This document shows positions 24,213-32,420 of a DNA stretch of 64,000 nucleotides, one piece after another. The position numbers were made by a program, and so were the translations under genes. A model generated the notes under the pieces. It saw nothing but the letters and a program-made list of their open reading frames with translations, was not told where the DNA came from and ran no database searches. The DNA is from Leucobacter zeae (GTDB lineage: Bacteria > Actinomycetota > Actinomycetes > Actinomycetales > Microbacteriaceae): the NCBI RefSeq assembly GCF_016758175.1, contig NZ_QYAB01000002.1, forward strand, positions 395,355 to 459,354. The letters run 5' to 3'. The stretch's first letter is position 1. Every line of letters begins with the position of its first letter.

Positions 24213-26468
24213 ATGCTCGACACGATGCACCGGCGTGCCCGGAGAGCGGGCCTCGCACTCGTCGCCGCAGCGGCGCTCTCCGTAGCCGTACCGATCGGCA
24301 CGAGCGCCGCGCAGGCGGCCGATCCGATCCCGGGCGAGCCGTCGAGCGGCGACTCCCTGTTCCCCGGGATCGGGAACACCGGCTACGACGCGGAGCACTA
24401 CGACGTGCGTCTCGTCTATCGGGAGGATGGGACGATCTCGGCGGAGGCGACGCTCACGGCGACCGCGGCGGCTCCGCTGGAATCGTTCTCGCTCGACTTC
24501 GAAGGCCTCAGCGTCGACGCGGTGCGCGTGAACGGGGTCGACGCGTCGTCGTTCAGCCGCAGCGCGGATCCGGCGAAGACGGCCCACAAGCTCGAGGTGG
24601 TCCCCGTCGAGGCCGTCCCCGAGGGGGAGTTCACGGTCGAGGTCGTCTACTCGGGGCGACCGACCACGCACATCGACCCCGACGGATCCTTCGAGGGGTG
24701 GGTGTCGACCGATGACGGTGCGACGGCGCTCGGTCAGCCGGTCGGCGCCATGACCTGGCTCCCGAGCAACAACACGCCGGCCGACAAGGCGACCTTCGAC
24801 GTCGCGATCACGATCCCCGACCGGATCGGCGACACGGAAGCGGCCGCGGTGAGCAACGGCGAGCTGGTGAGTCGCACGCCGCTCGGCGACGGCACCACCA
24901 CCTGGAGCTGGAAGCAGGAGCGGCCGATGTCGACGATGGCGAGCCTGGTGTCCATCGGCGGCTACGAGGTCATCGAGGACGAGGTCGAGCTCTCGGACGG
25001 CTCCACGATCCCCGAGTGGAGCTTCGTCGATCCCGCGATCGGCTCCGAGGCGCGCGAGAGCATAGCGGCGAACCGTGCGCGGATCGGCGAGATCATCCGG
25101 TTCCTCGAGGGCATGTACGGCCCGTACCCCGGCGGCAGCACCGGTGTGGTCGTCGACGTCACCGACCTCGGCTACGCCCTCGAGACCCAGGACCGCCCGT
25201 ACTTCGAGGGCGACGTGTCGCTCGGCACGCTCGTGCACGAGCTCGCCCATCAGTGGTTCGGCGACTCCGTGAGCCCCGCCGACTGGAACAGCATCTGGAT
25301 CGGCGAGGGCATGGCGACGTACGCCTCGGCCAGGTTCGCGCAGGAGGTGCTCGGCGAGGAACCGGCGGGCGAGGCGCTGTTCGGCCAGTGGAGCTCCCGC
25401 CCGACCGCTGCGGCCGAATGGACGATCGCCCCCGCTGGCATGGAGGACCCGGCGGACCTCTTCGGATGGCAGACCCACCGTCGCGCGGCGATGGCCTCCG
25501 AGGCACTGCAGCAGGCGCTCACGCCCGAGGTGTTCGCGCAACTGCTCACCGAGTGGAACGCGCGCAACGCGGGGACGAGCCGCACGACGGCCGACTTCCG
25601 GGCGCTGGCCGAGGAGCTCTCGGGGCACGACCTCGAGCCGTTCTTCGACGACTGGATCTTCGATGCCGACAAGCCCGCCTGGCCGGGCGCCTGGAGCCTC
25701 GACCTCGCGGGCGAGCCGCAGGAGGGCGTCGTCGACCCGGGCGAGACGATCGAGTACCGGGTCACCGCGTCGAGTACCGGCCGGGTACCGCTCGCCGGCG
25801 CGACGGTCGCGGTCGACCTCGGCGAACTGCTGCGCAGCGCTGCGGTCGACGCCTCGTCGCTGCCGACCGGGCTCGCGCTCTCGGGCTCGACGCTCACCTG
25901 GACCGTGCCCGAGACCGGATCGGGAAGGCGTGCGGAGGTCGCGTTCGCGGCCACGGTGCTGCCCGAGGCGTCCGGGGCCGGGATTCCGGTCTCGGTGCGG
26001 GCCGGGACCCTCGGCGCCACGTGCGGCGACTGCGCGGTCGCGCACACGGTATCGGGCGACCCGGGGTCCTCGACGGATATCGACGCGGAATCCGATGCTG
26101 AACCCGGTGCAGGCGCGTCCAGTGCGGCCTCCGGCGCGAACGGCACCGGCGTGAACGCCTCCGGCGCGAACGGTACCGGCGCGAACGGCGCGGGCGCGAA
26201 CGGCACGGGCGCCGATGCGGCTGTGAATGCCGCTTCGCGTGCAGGCGGCGCGGGGAGCGATTCCGTCGGCGCCGACGCGCAAGCGGAGCGCCCGGCCGCG
26301 TCGGGCCCCGGAGCCCTCGAGCGCACGGGCGGGACGAACGTGACGCCCTGGCTCATCGGTGCCGGCGGCGTGATCGTCCTCGCGGCGATCCTGCTCGGCG
26401 TCGCAGCGGCGAAGCGCCGCAGGGCGGACCGGGACGGTGCCGGCTCCGACGCACCTGAGGACGGGTGA
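24213..26468 (+). CDS. Secreted, membrane-tethered M1-family metallopeptidase
   Basis: A 751-residue secreted zinc peptidase. A Sec-type signal peptide (about residues 1-35, cleavage near AQA-AD) is followed by the M1 N-terminal beta domain and the catalytic domain: the YALETQ segment at the GAMEN position, zinc site HELAH (342-346) and third ligand Glu365 in WIGEG, giving HExxH-18-E. Helices with FRALAEELSGHDLEPFFDDW follow. Residues about 510-620 form a beta domain with a Cys pair, then a Gly-Ala-Asn repeat region (GANGTG units) and LERTGG, a hydrophobic span and a basic tail, resembling a sortase or membrane anchor. The LERTG motif is not a standard sortase site. Exported to the cell surface. 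Confidence 0.9.
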   Translation: MLDTMHRRARRAGLALVAAAALSVAVPIGTSAAQAADPIPGEPSSGDSLFPGIGNTGYDAEHYDVRLVYREDGTISAEATLTATAAAPLESFSLDFEGLSVDAVRVNGVDASSFSRSADPAKTAHKLEVVPVEAVPEGEFTVEVVYSGRPTTHIDPDGSFEGWVSTDDGATALGQPVGAMTWLPSNNTPADKATFDVAITIPDRIGDTEAAAVSNGELVSRTPLGDGTTTWSWKQERPMSTMASLVSIGGYEVIEDEVELSDGSTIPEWSFVDPAIGSEARESIAANRARIGEIIRFLEGMYGPYPGGSTGVVVDVTDLGYALETQDRPYFEGDVSLGTLVHELAHQWFGDSVSPADWNSIWIGEGMATYASARFAQEVLGEEPAGEALFGQWSSRPTAAAEWTIAPAGMEDPADLFGWQTHRRAAMASEALQQALTPEVFAQLLTEWNARNAGTSRTTADFRALAEELSGHDLEPFFDDWIFDADKPAWPGAWSLDLAGEPQEGVVDPGETIEYRVTASSTGRVPLAGATVAVDLGELLRSAAVDASSLPTGLALSGSTLTWTVPETGSGRRAEVAFAATVLPEASGAGIPVSVRAGTLGATCGDCAVAHTVSGDPGSSTDIDAESDAEPGAGASSAASGANGTGVNASGANGTGANGAGANGTGADAAVNAASRAGGAGSDSVGADAQAERPAASGPGALERTGGTNVTPWLIGAGGVIVLAAILLGVAAAKRRRADRDGAGSDAPEDG

Positions 26469-26558
26469 CTCCGGCGCAGACGCCGTCCCGCTCGGGAGGC
26501 TGCGCCCGGGTGATCGCCGGGAAGTCCGCGACCGGCACGTGCCTGCAGCGAGGAGCCG

Positions 26559-27326
26559 CTACCGCTCGTCAGCTGCACCGCCGGTTCGCACGCTCACGCA
26601 GCAGTACCCCGGCTGCGGGTCGAGTCGGGCGTGCAGGCCGGTGCATCCCGAGCAGTCGAGCATGCCCTGCACGAAGTGCCGGTTGGCGCCGCAGATGAGG
26701 TCGGTGTGCTCCTGGGCCAGTCGGTCGAACGGGCAGTTGCGCAGGCGAACGGCCTCGGCGGCGTCCGTCGCCTCCGTCGCTGCAACGACCTCAGGCTCGT
26801 AGCCCGCCGTCGCGAGGACCCTCGCGGCACGCGCGACCGCGCCGGGATCGGCTCCTTCCGGGGTTCCGTCCGACGCCGCTCCCGATACGCCATCGTGCCG
26901 CGCCGCGCCCGCGGCGGCAGTAGCCGCCGCCGCACCCGCGGCGAATGCCGATTCCGAGACCGCGTCCTCGAGCGCGAGCCCGGTGGCGGCGCGCTCGATG
27001 GCGCTCGCGAGGATGCCTCCCGCCAGATCGTAGCGACGCTCGGGCAGCGCGACGAGGAACTCGTCGTCGGTGCGCCGGTAGAGTTTCGCCGGCCGGCCGG
27101 CCCCTGGGCCGCTTCTCCCGCTGAGCCGACGGAACTCCGTGTCGAGCAGGCCTGCCGCGACGAGCCGCTCGAGGTGGAACTTCGCCTGGTGCGCCGAGAT
27201 CCCGACCGCGGCGGCCGCGGCCTCGCGGCCGATCGGCTGCGCGCACGACGCGACGAACTCGTAGAGATCGCGGCGCACGGGGTCGGACAGCGCCGCGATG
27301 GCGCCGACATCGCTCGGCAGTTCCAT
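26559..27326 (-). CDS. HTH regulator with C-terminal cysteine cluster (SufR/ArsR-like)
   Basis: A 255-residue regulator. Residues 1-80 are a winged helix: LSDPVRRDLYEFVASC, then REAAAAAVGISAHQAKFHLERLVAAGLLDTEF. The middle is Ala-rich. The C-terminal part has six cysteines (198, 212, 225, 228, 242, 243) in an order like the CPF..C..C..C pattern of SufR-type iron-sulphur sensors. The ATG is six bases after TAGAAT and has no ribosome site, so it is probably leaderless. It is divergent from a DoxX-like gene; nested inverted repeats in the gap are likely its operators. Iron-sulphur or redox sensing is inference. Confidence 0.85.
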   Translation of the reverse strand: MELPSDVGAIAALSDPVRRDLYEFVASCAQPIGREAAAAAVGISAHQAKFHLERLVAAGLLDTEFRRLSGRSGPGAGRPAKLYRRTDDEFLVALPERRYDLAGGILASAIERAATGLALEDAVSESAFAAGAAAATAAAGAARHDGVSGAASDGTPEGADPGAVARAARVLATAGYEPEVVAATEATDAAEAVRLRNCPFDRLAQEHTDLICGANRHFVQGMLDCSGCTGLHARLDPQPGYCCVSVRTGGAADER

Positions 27327-27331
27327 GGCGC

Positions 27332-27403
27332 GATTCTAACAGAGGGAAATCTTGACGATAGATGGCATGAGTTCTATCGTGTAAGTATTCATCCGTTAGA
27401 ATC
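27332..27403. promoter_or_regulatory. Divergent control region with nested inverted repeats
   Basis: An outer inverted repeat of nine bases, GATTCTAAC (27332-27340) with GTTAGAATC (27395-27403), encloses an inner one, ACGATA (27355-27360) with TATCGT (27375-27380). The inner arms overlap the -35 and -10 of the plus-strand promoter; the left outer arm overlaps the regulator's own -10 box. This fits autoregulation plus control of the DoxX-like gene. Confidence 0.65.
27352..27380 (+). promoter_or_regulatory. Near-consensus housekeeping promoter for the DoxX-like gene
   Basis: TTGACG (27352-27357), a 17-base spacer and TATCGT (27375-27380). The expected start is about 40 bases before the ATG at 27430, leaving room for the GAGGTGG ribosome site. 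Confidence 0.75.
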
Positions 27404-27429
27404 ATGAGTCGTACGAAGAGGTGGACATC

Positions 27430-27903
27430 ATGTCGAACGCATCCATCGCGCCGTCGCACCGAGCCCGAGCGGCCGGCACGCCTCTCGGAGCCGCCGCTCC
27501 GGGAGGCCGCAGGGTCGGCCTGCTGCGGGACGGGAACCGGCTGGCCTTCCTGCTGCTGCGCGGCGTCTTCACGGTCGCGCCGATCCTGTTCGGCGCAGAC
27601 AAGTTCGCGCGGGTGCTCACCGCCGACTGGGAGCGATACCTCGCACCCTGGATGGACGCGGTCATCCCCGGGGATGCGCGGAACGCGATGATGATCATCG
27701 GCGCGGTCGAGATCGTCGCCGGGCTCGTCGTCGCCATCCTGCCGCGCTTCGGTGGCCTGCTCGTCGCGGCGTGGCTCGCGGGGATCATCGTCAGTCTCGT
27801 GAGCGTCGGGGGATACCTCGACATCGCGCTCAGGGACTTCGGTCTGCTGGTGGGCGCGCTCGCGCTCTCCGCGCTGGCCTTCGCCGGGCGTCGCGCCCGG
27901 TGA
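27430..27903 (+). CDS. DoxX-like membrane protein
   Basis: A 157-residue membrane protein. A polar N-terminus of about 35 residues is followed by four hydrophobic segments: LAFLLLRGVFTVAPILFGADKF, MMIIGAVEIVAGLVVAIL, FGGLLVAAWLAGIIVSLV and FGLLVGALALSALAFAG. The order and the FGADKF motif fit the DoxX/DoxD superfamily. GAGGTGG is five bases before the ATG. It sits behind a near-consensus promoter facing the cysteine-rich regulator, so it is likely its target. Members have been linked to redox and oxidative stress membrane complexes; the substrate here is unknown. Confidence 0.82.
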   Translation: MSNASIAPSHRARAAGTPLGAAAPGGRRVGLLRDGNRLAFLLLRGVFTVAPILFGADKFARVLTADWERYLAPWMDAVIPGDARNAMMIIGAVEIVAGLVVAILPRFGGLLVAAWLAGIIVSLVSVGGYLDIALRDFGLLVGALALSALAFAGRRAR

Positions 27904-27913
27904 TCGGGGCCTC

Positions 27914-27946
27914 GCCGGCCGCTCCGCCGCGAACGGAGCGGCCGGC
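27914..27946. terminator. Bidirectional hairpin between DoxX-like gene and leuA
   Basis: Perfect 12-bp arms 27914-27925 and 27935-27946 with a nine-base loop, between two convergent stops. Confidence 0.65.
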
Positions 27947-27975
27947 CGGCCGAACGCTCGCGGCGGGCTCGGCGA

Positions 27976-29826
27976 TCACCCCCGGGTCGACCCCGCTGCG
28001 CGCGCGACGGCCGCGAGGCTCGCGCCCAGGACCGAGGCGTCGCGGCCGGCGGCCCACTGGGCAGCGCCGTCGGCGTCACGGTACTCGAGCAGCGTGAGCG
28101 CGTCGCTCCGGCTGCCCGAGCCGACGCTGGTCTGGTGCAGTCCGAGCACATCGATGGCGATCCCGCGCTCCGACAGGGCTCGGGCGAACGCCTCGACCGG
28201 GCCCGCCGATCGGACGATCGCGCGATGCGCGCTGCCGTCGACCGAGAACTCGAGCGTCGTGTCCGTTCCGTCGGCGACCTGTTCGGCGCGGTACGCGAGC
28301 AGCTCGACTCGCGGCTCGGTCGCGTCGAGGTACTCCCGGCGCAGGATCTCCCACAGTGCGCCGGCGTCGGCCTCGGTTCCCGAGCCGTCGGTGTGCCGCT
28401 GGACGCGGCGCGCGAGATCGATCTGGAAGCGGCGCGGCAGTTCGATCCCGTACGCCGTCTCGAGCAGATGCGCGATGCCTCCCTTGCCAGACTGCGAATT
28501 CACCCGGATCACCGCCTCGTACCCGCGGCCGAGGTCCGCCGGGTCGATCGGGAGGTAGGGCACCCGCCACTCCAGGTCGTGCTCGGGGACTCCCGTCGCG
28601 CCGGCTCGTGCGCGATGCTCCGCGAAGCCCTTCCTGATCGCGTCCTGGTGCGTCCCGCTGAATGCGGTGTGCACCAGGTCGCCCACGTACGGGTGCCGCG
28701 GATGCACCTCGATGCGGTTGCAGTGCTCGACGGTGCGGCGGATCTCGTCGATGTCCGAGAAGTCGATCATCGGATCGACCCCCTGCGCGTGCAGATTGAG
28801 TGCGAGGGTCGCGATGTCCACGTTGCCCGTGCGCTCGCCGTTGCCGAAGATGCAGCCCTCGACGCGCTGCGCGCCGGCGAGCACGGCCAGCTCGGCGCAG
28901 GCGATCCCGGTGCCCCGGTCGTTGTGCGGGTGCACCGAGAGGATCACGCCGTCGCGGCGGGCGAGTCGCCGGTGCATGTACTCGATCTGGTCGGCGTAGA
29001 TGTTGGGGGTCGCGATCTCGACGGTCGCGGGCAGGTTCACGATGACCGGTCGCTCGGGGCGCGCGTCCCAGAGCTCGGTCATGGCGTCGCAGACCTCGAG
29101 CGCGTAGTCGGGTTCGGTGAGGTTGAAGACCTCGGGCGAGAACTGGAATCGTACGTTCGGCAGGTGCCCGGCCAGTTCGAGCACGTCCCGACCGCCGGCG
29201 AGGATGAGGTCCTTCAGCGCGTCGCGGTCGCGACCGAGGACCGTCTCGCGCCACGCGGGTGCGGTCGCGGTGTACATGTGGATCACGACATCGTTCGGGA
29301 TCCCGGCGATCGACGCCACGGTGCGCTCGATGAGGTCCCTCCGCGCGGGCGTGAAGACGACGATCGTCACGTGGGCGGGCGCGAGACCCTGCTCGGCGAT
29401 CAGGCGCACGAAGTCGAAGTCGGTCTGCGATGCGGACGGATAGCCGACCTCGATCTCCGTGTAGCCCATCGCGATCATGAGTTCGAAGAACCGGCGCTTG
29501 CGCGCGGGATCCATGGGTTCGGCGAGCGCCTGATTGCCGTCGCGCAGGTCGACCGGCACCCAGAGCGGTGCTGCGCTCAGTCGGGCGCTGGGCCAGGTGC
29601 GCTCGTCCGGGGCGAGCGGGACGTCGACGCGGTCGAACGCGTTCCGGTAGCGATGCGACGGCATCTGGGACGAGCGCTGCCGGTTCCACGCCGGAGCGCC
29701 ATCGGGGACGCGCCCCGCCGGGGTGCTGAGCGTCGGGAACGGAGTGCTGAGCGTGGGGAACGGAGTGCTGAGCGTGGGGAACGGAGTGCTGAGCGTGGGG
29801 AACGGGGTGTCGACTGGTGCGGGCAT
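27976..29826 (-). CDS. leuA: 2-isopropylmalate synthase
   Basis: A 616-residue LeuA of the long actinobacterial type; it makes 2-isopropylmalate from acetyl-CoA and 2-oxoisovalerate, the first leucine step. [18 protein letters not shown] holds the DRDGxQ-type metal Asp and Arg; [14 protein letters not shown] carries the metal histidines; [16 protein letters not shown] is a signature, and the C-terminal regulatory domain for leucine feedback follows. Its N-terminus is odd: TPFPTLS repeats four times at residues 7-34 before the expected start near [13 protein letters not shown]. The ATG at 29826 has a strong AAGGAGG site, and the inner Met has none, so the repeats should be translated. A leader peptide lies upstream. 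Confidence 0.95.
   Translation of the reverse strand: MPAPVDTPFPTLSTPFPTLSTPFPTLSTPFPTLSTPAGRVPDGAPAWNRQRSSQMPSHRYRNAFDRVDVPLAPDERTWPSARLSAAPLWVPVDLRDGNQALAEPMDPARKRRFFELMIAMGYTEIEVGYPSASQTDFDFVRLIAEQGLAPAHVTIVVFTPARRDLIERTVASIAGIPNDVVIHMYTATAPAWRETVLGRDRDALKDLILAGGRDVLELAGHLPNVRFQFSPEVFNLTEPDYALEVCDAMTELWDARPERPVIVNLPATVEIATPNIYADQIEYMHRRLARRDGVILSVHPHNDRGTGIACAELAVLAGAQRVEGCIFGNGERTGNVDIATLALNLHAQGVDPMIDFSDIDEIRRTVEHCNRIEVHPRHPYVGDLVHTAFSGTHQDAIRKGFAEHRARAGATGVPEHDLEWRVPYLPIDPADLGRGYEAVIRVNSQSGKGGIAHLLETAYGIELPRRFQIDLARRVQRHTDGSGTEADAGALWEILRREYLDATEPRVELLAYRAEQVADGTDTTLEFSVDGSAHRAIVRSAGPVEAFARALSERGIAIDVLGLHQTSVGSGSRSDALTLLEYRDADGAAQWAAGRDASVLGASLAAVARAAGSTRG
29723..29806. repeat. Four 21-bp tandem repeats inside leuA
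   Basis: The unit begins GTGCTGAGCG (plus strand) and is repeated at 29723, 29744, 29765 and 29786, with one or two substitutions in total. 21 is a multiple of three, so copy-number change would not break the frame. Confidence 0.95.
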
Positions 29827-29843
29827 GGATCCTCCTTCGGTCC

Positions 29844-29866
29844 GCGGCGCCGATCCGCGGCGCCGC
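29844..29866 (-). promoter_or_regulatory. Hairpin just before the leuA ribosome site
   Basis: GCGGCGCC (29844-29851) pairs with GGCGCCGC (29859-29866), ending seven bases before the AAGGAGG of leuA. It could be the terminator or ribosome-site sequester of the leader system. Confidence 0.5.
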
Positions 29867-29892
29867 TCGGTGCGACCGGCCGGCGCTCGCGC

Positions 29893-29982
29893 TCAGATCT
29901 GCGCGGCGGTGCTGCCCACGACGGGGTGCCGGTCTGGCGAGGTCCCGTCGTGGCGGAGAAGCCGGAGCGTGGGGAGGTGCAT
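29893..29982 (-). CDS. leuA leader peptide
   Basis: A 29-codon reading frame, MHLPTLRLLRHDG at its start, with leucine at positions 3, 6, 8 and 9. It begins seven bases after a TACAGT box with no ribosome site (leaderless type) and ends 66 bases before leuA. A 10-bp hairpin (29916-29925 with 29944-29953) forms within it just after the leucine codons; a ribosome stalled at scarce Leu-tRNA would cover its 5' arm. This is the layout of amino-acid attenuation, known upstream of leucine genes. Too short for usual gene callers. Inference from layout and composition. Confidence 0.6.
   Translation of the reverse strand: MHLPTLRLLRHDGTSPDRHPVVGSTAAQI
29916..29953 (-). promoter_or_regulatory. Attenuator-type hairpin in the leuA leader
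   Basis: CCACGACGGG (29916-29925) and CCCGTCGTGG (29944-29953) are perfect 10-bp arms with an 18-base loop, placed just downstream of the leucine codons of the leader peptide. Confidence 0.55.
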
Positions 29983-29989
29983 GCGGTCG

Positions 29990-29995
29990 ACTGTA
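29990..29995 (-). promoter_or_regulatory. -10 box for the leuA leader transcript
   Basis: TACAGT on the minus strand, seven bases before the leader-peptide ATG at 29982. The -35 is weak. Confidence 0.45.
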
Positions 29996-30002
29996 CCACA
30001 AG

Positions 30003-30045
30003 TCCTCAGACAAGTTGAGGAGTAATGCGAACCTGCTGGTAGGGT
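30003..30045 (+). promoter_or_regulatory. Promoter and candidate operator of the FadR-type regulator
   Basis: TTGAGG (30015-30020), a 19-base spacer and TAGGGT (30040-30045) precede the regulator. The inverted repeat TCCTCA (30003-30008) with TGAGGA (30016-30021) overlaps the -35. The same bases lie upstream of the leuA leader promoter, so a bound regulator might affect both directions. Confidence 0.45.
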
Positions 30046-30083
30046 GGCCACGTCGAGTCGGAGATCGGAAGAGGAGGCGTGGG

Positions 30084-30752
30084 ATGACGGGAGTCCAGCG
30101 GGCGCCGCTCGCGGATCAGGCCGCCGAGCTGCTGCTCGGGCGGATCCGGGCGGGCGAATGGGAGCTCGGGCAGAAGCTGCCGGGCGAGACGACGCTGGCG
30201 CCGCAGCTCGGTGTCGGCAGGTCCACCGTGCGGGAGGCGATCCGGAAGCTCGCGGGCCGCGGCGTGCTCGCGTCGCGGCAGGGGTCCGGCGTGTTCGTCA
30301 CTGCGCTCGACGCCCGCGAGGACTGGGGCGACGTCGTGATCCGGGCCGACATCATCGCCGTGATCGAGGCGAGGGTCGCGATCGAGACCGAGGCGGCCGC
30401 CCTCGCGGCCGAGCGGCGGAGCCCCGCCGGCGTGCGCGCGATCCGCCGCGCCCTCGCGGATCGCGCGGCGCGGCGCGGCCGGATCGAGGAGCACGTCGAC
30501 GCCGACACCGCGTTCCATCGGAGCATCGTCGCGGCGGCGGGCAATCCGATCCTGCTCGAGCTCTTCGACGGCGTCACGCCCCGCGTGCGCCAGGCGATGA
30601 TCGAGATGCTCAGGATCCGGGAGAGCTTCGGGAGCGATGTCGACCAGGCCGAGCACGCGCGGCTCGCCGACGCGATCGCGGATCGCGACGCCGTCGCGGC
30701 GGCGGCGCTCAGCCGAGCGCACCTCCGGTCGCTGCGTGAGGCGTTCCTGTGA
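30084..30752 (+). CDS. FadR/GntR-family transcriptional regulator
   Basis: A 222-residue regulator with an N-terminal GntR winged helix (AAELLLGRIRAGEWELGQKLPGETTLAPQLGVGRSTVREAIRKLAGRGVLASRQGSGVFV) and a C-terminal all-helical FCD ligand domain (IEARVAIETEAAALAAERR, the metal-site-like DADTAFHRSIVAAAGNPILLELFDGV, then EHARLADAIADRDAVAAA). The Asp and His residues in these positions fit FCD metal-binding members. GAGGAGG precedes the ATG. It overlaps the ABC ATPase gene by four bases (GTGA), so the two are coupled. The effector is unknown. Confidence 0.92.
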   Translation: MTGVQRAPLADQAAELLLGRIRAGEWELGQKLPGETTLAPQLGVGRSTVREAIRKLAGRGVLASRQGSGVFVTALDAREDWGDVVIRADIIAVIEARVAIETEAAALAAERRSPAGVRAIRRALADRAARRGRIEEHVDADTAFHRSIVAAAGNPILLELFDGVTPRVRQAMIEMLRIRESFGSDVDQAEHARLADAIADRDAVAAAALSRAHLRSLREAFL

Positions 30753-31600
30753 GCGGCGCGCGAGAGACGGTGCTCGCGCTGCGCGGGGTCACGTTCCGCC
30801 GCAACGGGGTCGAGATCCTCCACGGGATCGACCTGACGGTGCGGGAGGGGGAGCGCTGGGCGCTGCTCGGCCCGAACGGCGCGGGCAAGAGCACGATCCT
30901 CGGATTCTGCGGAGCGCAGCAGCACCCGACGTCCGGCACGGTTGAGGTGCTCGGTCGGCGTCTCGGTCGCGTGGAGCTCCAGTCGCTGCGGCGCGGGATC
31001 GGTCATGTCAACCCGCGCCATCCCGTCCGGTCGCCGCTGACCGCGCTCGAAGTCGTCCTGACCGGTATCTCGGGCACGATCGAGCTGCCGATGCGGTGGT
31101 GCCCGACCATGGAGGAGATCGCTCGTGCGGAGGCCCGGCTGCACGAGGTCGGCCTCGCCGCGCGCGCCGAAGCCGTGTGGCCCACCATGTCGCAGGGGGA
31201 GCGCGGGCGCGCCCTCATCGCCAGAGCACTCGTCTCGGAACCCGGACTGCTGCTGCTCGACGAGCCGACGACGGGCCTCGACGTGGCGGCGCGCGAGCAG
31301 TTCCTCGAGACGGTCGACGACCTGGCCCGCAGCGCGCCCCGGCTCACGACGATCCTCGTGACGCACCACCTGGAGGAGCTCCCCGAGTCGACGACCCACG
31401 CGGTCGTGATCGCGCACGGTGACGTGGTCGCCGCCGGCCCGGCCGACGAAGTGGTGACCTCGGAGATCATCTCCCGGGCGTTCGAGCACCCGATCGAAGT
31501 CGGCGCCTCCGACGGGCGGTGGAGCGCGCGTGCCCTGCGCACCCGAGGGCGCGCGGACGGCACCGGCAGCGCCGGGGGAGCTGTCAACCCCGTTCCCTGA
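30749..31600 (+). CDS. ABC transporter ATP-binding protein without a partner permease
   Basis: A 283-residue ABC ATPase: Walker A GPNGAGKST, a variant signature MSQGERGRALIARAL (SQGE instead of SGGQ), Walker B LLLLDEPTTGLDVAAREQFLE, H-loop LVTHHLEELPE. The pattern resembles YlmA/ModF-type ATPases, as does RGIGHVNPRHPVRSPLTALEVVLTG. No permease or binding protein lies nearby. Its GTG overlaps the regulator's stop, so it belongs with the FadR-type gene. The last 40 residues are polar and not conserved-looking. It may work with a permease elsewhere or have a non-transport role. Confidence 0.88.
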   Translation: MSGARETVLALRGVTFRRNGVEILHGIDLTVREGERWALLGPNGAGKSTILGFCGAQQHPTSGTVEVLGRRLGRVELQSLRRGIGHVNPRHPVRSPLTALEVVLTGISGTIELPMRWCPTMEEIARAEARLHEVGLAARAEAVWPTMSQGERGRALIARALVSEPGLLLLDEPTTGLDVAAREQFLETVDDLARSAPRLTTILVTHHLEELPESTTHAVVIAHGDVVAAGPADEVVTSEIISRAFEHPIEVGASDGRWSARALRTRGRADGTGSAGGAVNPVP

Positions 31601-31721
31601 CCGGGTCGCACCGAGTAGATTCGGCGCGCGGCCGTCGGTCCGGTCGGCCGTCGGCACGGTCGGCCGCGGGGAGCCCGCGAAGTCGGTCCGGCCGGACCAT
31701 CCGAGCGAACGGAGGCGGAAC

Positions 31722-32315
31722 ATGCACACGAACGGCGCACCCCTGGACGACGGAGCGGGAGCGCGCGATCCGGGGCGCCCGGACGGCGTCGGGGCGGCCC
31801 CGGTGACCTCGGTTCCGGCCCTGGAACTCGGTCGATATCTCGGGCTCTGGTACGAGATCGGCCGGCTCCCCATGCGGCACGAGGTCGCGGGCTCGCACGA
31901 CGTGACCGCGGAGTACTCGCTCGACGAGGACGGTTCGGTGCTCGTCGACAATCGGTGCCTCGACGCCGAGGGGCGGCCGACCCGGGCGGTCGGAACGGCG
32001 GAGACCGATCCCGAGCACCCCGGCAGGCTGCGCGTCAGCTTCCTGCCCGCCGGGCTGCGCTGGATCCCCTTCACCCGGGCGGACTACTGGGTGCTGCGGA
32101 TCGACCCGGACTACCGGGTGGCCCTCGTCGGCACCCCCGACCGCGAATACCTCTGGCTGCTCGCGCGATCGCATGAGATCCCATCGGAGGTCGAAGCGGC
32201 CTACCTGGATTCCGCGGTGCGCCAGGGATTCGACCTGACGGGCTGGATCCGCCCGCAGCAGTCAGGCGGACGCGTCGACGACGCCGACCTCGAAGCGGAG
32301 CCCGAAGCGGGCTGA
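31722..32315 (+). CDS. Lipocalin-family protein
   Basis: A 197-residue protein with the Blc-like lipocalin fold: LELGRYLGLWYEIGRLPMRHE contains the GxWYEI motif, followed by SHDVTAEYSLDEDGSVLVDNRCLDAEGRP, then RLRVSFLPAGLRWIPFTRADYWVLRIDPDYRVALVGTPDREYLWLLARS and a terminal helix. About 35 polar residues precede the domain and there is no clear signal peptide, unlike E. coli Blc, which is an outer-membrane lipoprotein. GGAGGCGG precedes the ATG. It should bind a small hydrophobic ligand; which one is unknown. The ABC gene lies 121 bases upstream. Confidence 0.9.
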   Translation: MHTNGAPLDDGAGARDPGRPDGVGAAPVTSVPALELGRYLGLWYEIGRLPMRHEVAGSHDVTAEYSLDEDGSVLVDNRCLDAEGRPTRAVGTAETDPEHPGRLRVSFLPAGLRWIPFTRADYWVLRIDPDYRVALVGTPDREYLWLLARSHEIPSEVEAAYLDSAVRQGFDLTGWIRPQQSGGRVDDADLEAEPEAG

Positions 32316-32408
32316 CCGTGCGGCGCTCGCGTGCTCCTGTCCGGGCTGCTCGCGAGCCGGTGCATCCGGATCCCCGGCATCGGCCTGGCGCGATCGCGGT
32401 CTCGCGCC

Positions 32409-32414
32409 TAGCGT
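32409..32414 (+). promoter_or_regulatory. -10 box close to the DinB-like start
   Basis: TAGCGT, six bases (GGAGGC) before the ATG at 32421. The GGAGG overlaps the spacer but is too close to act as a ribosome site. Confidence 0.4.
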
Positions 32415-32420
32415 GGAGGC

